Source: Notospermus geniculatus (lineage: Eukaryota > Nemertea > Pilidiophora > Heteronemertea > Lineidae). Taken from it: a stretch of DNA of 64,000 nt. Shown here piece by piece: positions 58,801 to 64,000 of this stretch. The position numbers were made by a program, and so were the translations under genes. The stretch lies in contig NMRB01000029.1 of the NCBI GenBank assembly GCA_002633025.1, positions 685,597 through 749,596 of the forward strand. Reading direction: 5' to 3'. Under the pieces are notes generated by a model. That model made no database searches. It was not told the origin of the DNA and saw nothing but the letters and a program-made list of their open reading frames with translations. Numbering within the stretch: position 1 is the stretch's first letter; the number at the start of each line of letters is the position of its first letter.

Positions 58801-61800
58801 ACCCTTCCCCAGTGATCGATTTTTAGCTCTTGAGTCCAGTTGTCCACCGGGCAAGTGCTCTTTTGCAACTGGTTGCCCGTGTTGCTTTTTGAGTTGCCCG
58901 CAAATGGTTTTCAATGGAAAAATGATGATTCTTTACTTGTCCGCAGGACAACCACATCTGGACTTTTACTTGTCCGTATCAAAATTCACTTGCCCCGGGC
59001 AACGGGACAAGTGCTAAAATCGAACACTGTTCCCATCCACGAAGTTCGTAAAAAGACTGTAAAACGTTGCCACTACGTCCACTCCGTTCGCACACAGTTT
59101 GAGCCCGTTCGGCAAAATTTTCAAGAACGTACTGAGAACTAGCTCAGTGTGATGGGGGTATAAGGAAGGTTTCAAATTGGTTGGTTAAGCTTTTACTTTG
59201 GTAAGTAATGTTTCACACTGGTAAGTGTTAGGCTTCACATTAGTAGGTAAAGTTTCAGATTGGTAGGTATGTTTCACTTTGCAAGTAAGGTTTCACCGTG
59301 GTATTAAGTAAGTTTTCACCTTGGGACATATAACTAAGGTTTCACATTGGTAAATATGATTTCACTTTGGTAAATAAAGTTTCTCATTGGTAAGTAAGGT
59401 TTTGTTTGGTAAGTATGGTTTCACTTTAGTAAGTAAGATGTCACTTTAATAAGTAAGGTTTCATATAGGTGAGTAAGGTTTCACATTGGCTTTCTCGATG
59501 CACTCACGTTTCCTCCTGCTGTACATTAATTGCCTAATACTGTTTGTTTCTTATCTTCAGGAATGCAGCCGGTGATGTTCTCAGTTGCTGAGGCGGTGGC
59601 AGGACGACCGCACTGGGTACGGGCGGGTACCGATATCTGTTACTACAAGAACCATTTCCTGAGAAGCTCACAGACAACTGGAGGTGTGCCGGGGAAGATG
59701 TACTACACGACAACATTTACGATCAAGTTTCTTCATGACCATGACGTGTGCTACTTGGCATATCATTACCCTTACACATATACGATGTTGATGGTGAGTG
59801 GTTTCCTCTCCGGTGTTGTGGTTTCCAAAGGAATCATTTTCTTGCCAACTTTGAATTCCTGCCACAATTTGACCTGCCGTTGTTCGGATCATTTCATTGT
59901 AGACATGTCTTAGTTGCGGTTAATGGATTATTGTTTCTCCCTGTGACAAATGAAGTGATATTTGTTGATTATTGTTGATATTTGTTGATTATTGTTTCTC
60001 CATGTCATGTATGTGAAGTGATATTTGCTCATTATTGTTTATCCCTGTGAAGTGATATTGTTGCTTTACATGTATTGTTTCTCCCTCTGAAGTGATATTT
60101 GTTGATTATACATGTAGTATTGTTTCACCATTTGAAGTGATATTTGTCGTTAAATGTTTGTCCCTGTGAAGTGATAGTTGTTGTTTCTCCCAATGAAATG
60201 ATATTAGTAACTAACCAGATTACTTTCCAAATCATGTCGGCATGTTACACTTGCTATCCAATACTAGGCCTAGGGTAATCAAGGACCAACAAGTTCACTA
60301 ACTTCTCCGATTGAATTTCAGACGCATATCTACAAGTGGGAAAGCAGAGTAGATTCATCGAACATTTTCTTCCGTAACCAGAATTTTTGTGAAAGCATAT
60401 CAGGCAACAGTGTGCCAGTACTGACTATCACATCACCTCCACAATCAAACACAGCCGAGGCTGTGGAACAATTCAGTAAGTTGCATTGTTTAGCTTTCTA
60501 TAGGGAACTCAACCATAGAAAACTGGCCAGTTATTTGTGTCATTGGTCTTAGTGAATTGCCCATAGCCAAATCGCATGAGAAAACTCACATGTGGAACAG
60601 AACCGTTAAACCCACTAGAACATTTTGATTCGAAGTGTTTTTCCTCTTTTTTTTTCTCCAGGAAACAAGCCGTATATCTTCTTGTCTGGTCGGGTCCACC
60701 CAGGAGAGAGTAACGCCAGTTGGGTGATGAAGGGGACAATCCAGTTTCTACTGAGTGATAAGCCTGCTGCTCAGACTCTCAGAGACATCTACATCTTCAA
60801 GATTGTCCCCATGTTGAATCCAGATGGTGTGATCAATGGAAAGTAAGTCGGTTTTGCATGCATGTCATTGCCCTGATCGGAAAAGTACTGAATCAATTGC
60901 TAGTACCTCTGGACCCATTTGCATAAAGGGGGAATAAGCTTTCCAGGTATAACCTAACATTATAACGTGAAGCTATACCTAGAATAAGCTTATTCCACCT
61001 TTATGCATACGGGCCCTGGAGTGTTCTGCTTGGCCTTGAGCATGTCTTGATGTGAGAGGTGTTATTTTGGCTAAAGATTTCATCTTGATAATGATGAATG
61101 ACAAATGATAGAGGTGCCAGGAACCACAAAGACTTGACTGGGCATAAGTTGTATTTCTTGGTTTCAGTCATCGCTGCTCCCTGACTGCTGAGGACTTGAA
61201 CAGACGGTGGCTTCACCCGTGTCCCAAACTCCACCCCACCATCTACCACACCAAGGGACTGTTACAATATCTACAACTGATAGGAAAGGCTCCAATGGTA
61301 TGGTCAAATCCCACATGTTAGCTGTTGTTAAGGGTACTTTCCCGCAAGGGGTTTCTGTCTTGCTGTTCAATTATCCAAAAGGGCTGAGTTAAAATGTGGC
61401 CCTCTCTCTTGTACAGGTATACTGTGATTATCATGGTCACTCGCGGCGGAAGAACACCTTCTTGTATGGATGTAGTCCTAGTCAGTCGTGGATCCCTGAA
61501 GATGTAGACAATCCGACAGTCATTGGGGCAAAACTGGAGGATGTCAGCTATAAGGTAGGTTGAATTGGGTGGCTAAAACTGTGTCAATGTCAAAGTCAGA
61601 TTGATTCTGTGGAATCATCGGCACCAGTTAGGTTCTTGGTTTGAACCCGGTCAGACATGCTCTTCATGTGATAGATAGGGCGATTGTCTTTGACGGCAGA
61701 TTTCCCGGGCCCTCTGGTTTCCTCCTGTTGGACATCAAGTTCACCCAATGCTGGTCTTTTGAGCTAAAAATGCCTGATTTTGGCAGTCAGCTCATAATTC

Positions 61801-62594
61801 AATAATTCATGTCCATGTTTCTTTTTAGGCTCTGCCAAAGATTCTCCACAGCATGGCCCCGTGTTTCTCACTGAGTAACTGCAGTAATGTAGTAGAGAAG
61901 AACAAGGAGGGGTCGGCAAGAGTCGTCGTCTGGAGACAGATCCGGGTGGTCAAGAGTTACACGATGGAGAGCAGTTACTGTGGCTGCGATCAGGGACAAT
62001 ATAGAGTAAATAGAGACACATATAGAGTTCTTAGATGTTTTGATATTTGGTCTTAAAAGGGTCTTAAATTGGATGGCGATGTGCCAAAACCATGTGTGTG
62101 TGATGTGGCAGTTGTGATTTTCTTGACTTCTTACCATTATAGGGTCTGCACATAAGTACCCGTGAACTGGAAGAAATGGGCCGAAAGTTTGCTGAGGCTT
62201 TACTCAAAATCAAGGTGTCACGATCTCGTCCGAGTGACAGTGGTCCCCTTATCCAGGTCCAGGCTTCATTATCTGACGGCAGAGAACCTCAGGGGTAGGT
62301 AACTGAAATGAGGTTGTGAGAATTCTAAACCTTAAATACAGGTTTGCCTTTGAAATCTTATCGAATTCATGATTTTGACTTTCTGCTTCTCTAGGTGTAG
62401 ACTATTCAGATTTGAAATCCCCCTTCACTCTAATTTGTGGTGATCTTTTTCATCGTTTCAGGTTGGAATTGCAGGGTGCAACAGCAGCTGAGTTAGATGA
62501 TTTTGATGCTCAAGAGTCGACATCTAGTGAAGAGGACCAATATGAAGAAGAAGATGACGAAGAAGAGGAGGAAGATGACATTGACATCTTTTAA
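49684..62594 (+). CDS. AGTPBP1: Cytosolic carboxypeptidase 1-like (Nna1), 17 exons joined
   Basis: AGTPBP1/CCP1 is an M14 zinc carboxypeptidase that removes glutamates from polyglutamylated tubulin and from C-terminal glutamate tails of other proteins. The 17 exons keep phase throughout and give 1,081 codons. In order: an armadillo-like N-terminal part (about 1-190), an acidic linker (190-260), a low-complexity Ser/Asn-rich segment (about 290-450), the CCP N-domain with [11 protein letters not shown] (about 580-600) and the peptidase domain. Zinc ligands H791 and E794 (HPGESNASW) and H888 (YHGHS), substrate-binding N850/R851, and catalytic E975 (SYTMESS) are all present. The tail is strongly acidic. 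The vertebrate protein is about 1,200 residues, and the shortfall matches armadillo exons missing between exons 4 and 5. The close paralogue AGBL1/CCP4 is an alternative. Confidence 0.93.
50941..51342. mobile_element. 402-bp MITE with TGCGGGTGATCCAC termini and TTA target duplication
   Basis: Left TGCGGGTGATCCACTGACTT, right inverse TGCGGGTGATCCACCGACTT; TTA on both sides (50938-50940, 51343-51345). The interior is built of many short words such as GTCGTGAAC, GTCGCAAAC and GTCGTCAAC in both orientations. The TTA duplication is typical of PIF/Harbinger-type elements. Lies in AGTPBP1 intron 1. Confidence 0.88.
51390..51798. mobile_element. 409-bp MITE with GGCCACACTTTTTATATTTA termini and TTA target duplication
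   Basis: Ends GGCCACACTTTTTATATTTA then TTGGATTACGGAT, mirrored at the right; TTA on both sides (51387-51389, 51799-51801). Interior contains G/A-rich AGGGGAGGGAATAAAA. Lies only 47 bp from the element ending at 51342. Confidence 0.88.
52261..52398 (+). CDS. AGTPBP1: AGTPBP1 exon 2 (probable)
   Basis: 138 nt from cgtggtcacag to gtaagt, phase 1 at both ends, so it fits exons 1 and 3. It encodes an armadillo-like helix segment ending [20 protein letters not shown]. The length and the pattern L...D...L.N.+L.I+.EL match the human segment between exon-1 and exon-3 equivalents. Similarity in the first half is weak, so the 5' boundary is less sure. Confidence 0.6.
53590..53683 (-). mobile_element. 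tRNA-like SINE head, degenerate
   Basis: On the minus strand: an A-box-like CTGGCCTCGTGGTTAAGACG and, about 60 nt on, a B-box-like GAGTTCAATTCAAGTC. The spacing is too long and the arms do not pair for a functional tRNA, so it is read as a tRNA-derived SINE fragment in AGTPBP1 intron 2. Confidence 0.6.
54129..54275 (+). CDS. AGTPBP1: AGTPBP1 exon 3
   Basis: 147 nt after a strong pyrimidine acceptor (ttcttcgcttttttgcag), phase 1 in and out (gtgagc). It encodes [20 protein letters not shown] and ends [14 protein letters not shown], matching the GGSQILLQLL...VQIHSILAKIGPK armadillo segment of CCP1. An alternative upstream acceptor (54049) would not fit the phase of the preceding exons. Confidence 0.85.
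54559..54690 (+). CDS. AGTPBP1: AGTPBP1 exon 4
   Basis: 132 nt, phase 1 in and out. Starts [20 protein letters not shown] and ends VLKLYSANG, matching DKKFGVKAR...LLRVYSAN of CCP1. The next armadillo exon expected after YSAN was not found downstream. Confidence 0.92.
54691..56387 (+). other. AGTPBP1 intron where armadillo exons are expected but not seen
   Basis: 1.7 kb with a single N at 55324 and a dispersed repeat right after it (55346). I read both sides of the N and find no segment resembling the next armadillo repeats or the linker of CCP1. The remainder has no recognisable feature. Confidence 0.75.
55346..55512 (+). repeat. Dispersed repeat, copy 2
   Basis: Shares aaagctgacagcacac, acaaattcatgtct, tggaaatcgtgtctg, gtcggggatat and agacatggctc with 25774-25955. 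Begins about 20 bp after the N at 55324. Confidence 0.7.
56388..56521 (+). CDS. AGTPBP1: AGTPBP1 exon 5 (acidic linker)
   Basis: 134 nt, phase 1 in (tacattgccag) and phase 0 out before gtacac, an unusual but GT donor. Encodes a Ser/Asp/Glu-rich stretch ([20 protein letters not shown]), the counterpart of the acidic linker between the armadillo and catalytic parts of CCP1. Its entry phase matches exon 4, so the frame stays open even without the missing exons. Confidence 0.82.
56735..56827 (+). CDS. AGTPBP1: AGTPBP1 exon 6
   Basis: 93 nt, phase 0 at both ends, acceptor cactcttcttcag, donor gtaaga. Encodes [20 protein letters not shown] then [11 protein letters not shown], matching the [20 protein letters not shown] motif of CCP1. 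Confidence 0.93.
57148..57920 (+). CDS. AGTPBP1: AGTPBP1 exon 7 (long Ser-rich exon)
   Basis: 773 nt, phase 0 in and phase 2 out (gtgagt). Begins [20 protein letters not shown], like the PIVVPTAG motif of CCP1, followed by a long Ser/Asn/Lys-rich region without a fold. It ends with [20 protein letters not shown] and FGVQR, which match AYPDYFGHIPPPFKEP...YGVQR. The variable middle is expected in this family. Confidence 0.95.
58097..58325 (+). CDS. AGTPBP1: AGTPBP1 exon 8 (start of CCP N-domain)
   Basis: 229 nt. Encodes [20 protein letters not shown] and VYDLD, ending [17 protein letters not shown]. The FESGNL motif is a hallmark of the N-domain specific to cytosolic carboxypeptidases. A stretch between VYDLD and LNFNA is longer than in vertebrates. 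Phase 0 donor gtgagg. Confidence 0.95.
58501..58657 (+). CDS. AGTPBP1: AGTPBP1 exon 9 (CCP N-domain)
   Basis: 157 nt after aacattttgcag, phase 0 in, phase 1 out (gtgagt). Encodes [20 protein letters not shown], then [20 protein letters not shown] and [11 protein letters not shown], nearly the same as CCP1 in vertebrates. Confidence 0.96.
59163..59490. repeat. Degenerate tandem repeat (about 19 bp, AAGGTTTCACATTGGTAAGT)
   Basis: Some 15 imperfect copies of a unit like TAAGGTTTCACTTTGGTAAG in the intron before exon 10. Several copies contain GGTAAGT, which is also the consensus 5' splice site. Confidence 0.9.
59561..59793 (+). CDS. AGTPBP1: AGTPBP1 exon 10 (CCP N-domain)
   Basis: 233 nt after tttcttatcttcag, phase 1 in, phase 0 out (gtgagt). 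Encodes [30 protein letters not shown] and the end [16 protein letters not shown], all conserved CCP motifs leading into the peptidase domain. Confidence 0.96.
59931..60210. repeat. Degenerate tandem repeat (GTGAAGTGATATTTGTTGAT unit)
   Basis: Six or more imperfect copies of a roughly 40-bp unit, GAAGTGATATTTGTTGATTA followed by TTGTTTCTCCCTGT, in the intron before exon 11. Confidence 0.88.
60322..60475 (+). CDS. AGTPBP1: AGTPBP1 exon 11
   Basis: 154 nt after ttgaatttcag, phase 0 in, phase 1 out (gtaagt). Encodes [20 protein letters not shown] then TITSPPQSN, matching [29 protein letters not shown] of CCP1 in position and length. Confidence 0.95.
60662..60842 (+). CDS. AGTPBP1: AGTPBP1 exon 12 (zinc-binding HPGE)
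   Basis: 181 nt after a long T-rich acceptor, phase 1 in, phase 2 out (gtaagt). Encodes [20 protein letters not shown] with zinc ligands His791 and Glu794, and [16 protein letters not shown], the family's conserved core. Confidence 0.97.
60912..61015. mobile_element. 104-bp hairpin MITE, GGCCCGTATGCATAAA-type ends, CTG target duplication
   Basis: Left GACCCATTTGCATAAAGGGG then GAATAAGCTT, right inverse GGCCCGTATGCATAAAGGTG then GAATAAGCTT. CTG on both sides (60909-60911, 61016-61018). Sits in the intron before exon 13. Confidence 0.78.
61168..61297 (+). CDS. AGTPBP1: AGTPBP1 exon 13 (substrate-binding NRRW)
   Basis: 130 nt, phase 2 in, phase 0 out at gtatgg, a less common donor. Encodes [20 protein letters not shown] and [15 protein letters not shown]. 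The Asn-Arg pair (850-851) is where M14 enzymes hold the substrate's terminal carboxylate. Confidence 0.95.
61417..61554 (+). CDS. AGTPBP1: AGTPBP1 exon 14 (third zinc ligand)
   Basis: 138 nt, phase 0 both ends, acceptor cctctctcttgtacag, donor gtaggt. Encodes [20 protein letters not shown] with His888 as the third zinc ligand. The loop after it ([20 protein letters not shown]) is variable in the family. Confidence 0.96.
61829..62005 (+). CDS. AGTPBP1: AGTPBP1 exon 15 (catalytic glutamate)
   Basis: 177 nt, phase 0 both ends, acceptor tttctttttag, donor gtaaat. Encodes [38 protein letters not shown] and [18 protein letters not shown], with catalytic Glu975 in TMESS. Confidence 0.96.
62143..62294 (+). 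CDS. AGTPBP1: AGTPBP1 exon 16
   Basis: 152 nt after cttaccattatag, phase 0 in, phase 2 out (gtaggt). Encodes [20 protein letters not shown] then [10 protein letters not shown], the conserved end of the peptidase domain ([13 protein letters not shown] in vertebrates). Confidence 0.95.
62462..62594 (+). CDS. AGTPBP1: AGTPBP1 exon 17 (acidic C-terminus and stop)
   Basis: 133 nt from catcgtttcag, phase 2 in, to TAA at 62592-62594. Encodes [20 protein letters not shown] and an Asp/Glu-rich end finishing DDIDIF. The last 96 bases, stop codon included, are repeated downstream in the 3' untranslated region. Confidence 0.9.
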
Positions 62595-62711
62595 GTATGA
62601 ACAGGATTTTGATGCTCAAGAGTTGAAATCTAGTGAGAAAGATCAGTATGAAGAAGAAGATGAGGAGGAAGAAGAAGGAAGAAGTTGACATTGACATCTT
62701 AAGTATGAACA
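62499..62711 (+). repeat. 106-bp tandem duplication over the end of AGTPBP1
   Basis: Copy 1 (62499-62604) encodes the acidic tail and stop; copy 2 (62605-62711) is an altered version lying in the 3' untranslated region. Both start GATTTTGATGCTCAAGAG and end AAGTATGAACAG. A partial third start follows (gattttgctgcag). Confidence 0.93.
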
Positions 62712-63370
62712 GGATTTTGCTGCAGCATTATGGCATGTGAGGTGGTATCTTGTGGAGCCAGTTGTGACTCCGAATGCAGCATGATGCTTCCATCTTACTT
62801 TTCCAAGATTGCTGTCTCGACAGTAAAACAAACTTGATAGCTTTAGCCCCCACTTTTGGGATAAATGTGTGTGTGTTTGTGTTTGTGGAAAAATCTTCAT
62901 TTAGTTGTGAGGAGATTTGAGTCCACATGCTAGTGTCAATACAAGCATTTCCAACCGGGGTCAAAATTCCTTGTAGATTTACCACCCCAGACATCACAGA
63001 AATCGTGACGGAAAGCTGTGCTGTTGGCCAAACGGTACTCCACTACTCTTCTTCTTATTTTGATAACAGCTGTCGCCCCATTCAAATTTGTCATTTGACA
63101 ACCATATGTGATTATAGAATAGGCCTATTGGATTGTCTCAATGACTTTAAAGTTTCACCGAGTCATTTACACATTTTTTATACGTGTTAGTCATGAGATT
63201 TGGCCCCTATTTTAGTTGCTTTTGTAATTTTTTCTTTAATTGATCACAATACTGACGCAAATGTGATTCCAGTAATTTATTCCAATGGCTTTATTGAATG
63301 TAGATAGGAAATCTATGTTGTTATTTGTATCGAATTCTATGGAAATAAATTATTTTGCTGTATCAAAGCA
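62595..63370 (+). other. AGTPBP1 3' untranslated region
   Basis: From the stop codon to about 20 nt after the AATAAA at 63344. It contains the duplicated copy of the terminal coding segment (62605-62711). No other gene seen. Confidence 0.6.
63344..63349 (+). terminator. Polyadenylation signal AATAAA
   Basis: AATAAA followed about 20 nt later by a T/G-rich stretch (tgttgtcttgtcacttttg), the usual layout for cleavage and polyadenylation. About 750 nt after the AGTPBP1 stop. Confidence 0.65.
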
Positions 63371-64000
63371 TTGTTGTCTTGTCACTTTTGATTTCTGATA
63401 TACATGTAGCATGATGATATTTTTGCAGTTTTCCAAATTCCGCACATTTTGATACCGAAGTTCACCAACTCTGTTCAGCAGAATTGCAGTCATAATCTCA
63501 TTCCGCAGCTCCCTGTCGTTCCAATGCATGCAGCCGTGAAATAGGCCTATCCCTGTGTCTTGCAGCATGTACTAGAGTACATGTACTTTCATCGTTCTTG
63601 AAAACTAAACTCAACAGTGCATGATTTATCATTTCTTTATTGTTAATAATGTATAAAAGTTTATTTCAGCGTTCTTTATAATGATGTAATGTGAATGGTA
63701 AGCAGCAAGTCCAAATGACTAGTACATGTATAATGTTTGCATGCCTACAGTCTTAATTCTGTTTCTTGGCAGATTACATGTAACTTGGCCATTCTCTTGA
63801 GGCTACGCCTTACCAGGGAAGTATATACTTCCATGGCCTTACCCAGGCCTTTCAATTACGTCGTTTATATCGTTAAACGCTGTATTGGGACTATATAGGG
63901 ACTCCCAAATAGCAAAAAACCTTAATTGGGTGTTACTAGTATTTTGTGCATTTGTAACAACAAAACATACATGTACCTGTAAACCAGCCCTCCAAATTCG
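63371..64000. other. Downstream of AGTPBP1, nothing recognised
   Basis: A/T-rich sequence with several tacatgta words and no recognisable gene or repeat. A stretch at 63790-63850 (cttaccagggaagtatatac and ccatggccttacccagg) has weak internal symmetry only. Confidence 0.6.

Noticed and set aside
61627-61760. tRNA/SINE from the B-box-like ggtttgaacccggtca
   Set aside because: No A box at the right distance and no matching second copy in the window; too weak to annotate.

Overview
This is eukaryotic nuclear DNA carrying intron-rich genes with GT-AG splice junctions. It most likely comes from a marine invertebrate, and a deuterostome such as an echinoderm or hemichordate would fit. The grounds are animal-specific genes, dense short palindromic words (TACATGTA, TAGGCCTA) and very many small foldback (MITE-like) elements, several ending in GGGCCCGTAT-type termini. 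The species cannot be fixed from sequence alone. There are no bacterial-style operons, CRISPR arrays or rRNA genes.

Two protein genes are recognisable, both on the + strand. The first, about 12,976-33,706, is the 3' part of a small-conductance calcium-activated potassium channel gene (KCNN/SK family). Five well-supported exons encode S2-S6, the GYG pore and the calmodulin-binding domain, and a sixth, less certain exon may end the gene. The exon(s) for the N-terminus and S1 were not found. The second, 49,684-62,594, is an AGTPBP1/CCP1-type cytosolic carboxypeptidase (M14 family, tubulin deglutamylase). I place 17 exons whose phases all agree, giving one open frame of 1,081 codons with every catalytic residue, an acidic C-terminus and a polyadenylation signal at 63,344. 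The second half of its armadillo-like N-terminal domain is missing. That may be a real loss, or the exons may lie in an unresolved assembly join marked by the single N at 55,324.

The rest is non-coding. Region 1-12,975 (upstream of, or an upstream intron of, the SK gene) holds a 29-bp palindromic minisatellite, a 0.7-kb duplication abutting an N that looks like a haplotype assembly artefact, and several foldback elements including one nested inside another. The 13-kb SK intron (14,380-27,505) holds a cluster of three back-to-back hairpins inside a larger element, a roughly 0.8-kb tandem duplication and a tRNA-derived SINE. The 16 kb between the genes (33,707-49,683) holds more foldback elements, a 61-bp perfect palindrome, a nested pair of elements and a 16-bp tandem repeat. 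The AGTPBP1 introns hold two neighbouring 0.4-kb elements, each flanked by TTA, and two degenerate tandem arrays.

The most notable points are: a small-element population with 3-bp target duplications; the tandem duplication of the AGTPBP1 terminal coding segment together with its stop codon; the missing armadillo exons; and the shortened, basic outer-pore turret of the SK channel. I saw no convincing undescribed gene system.
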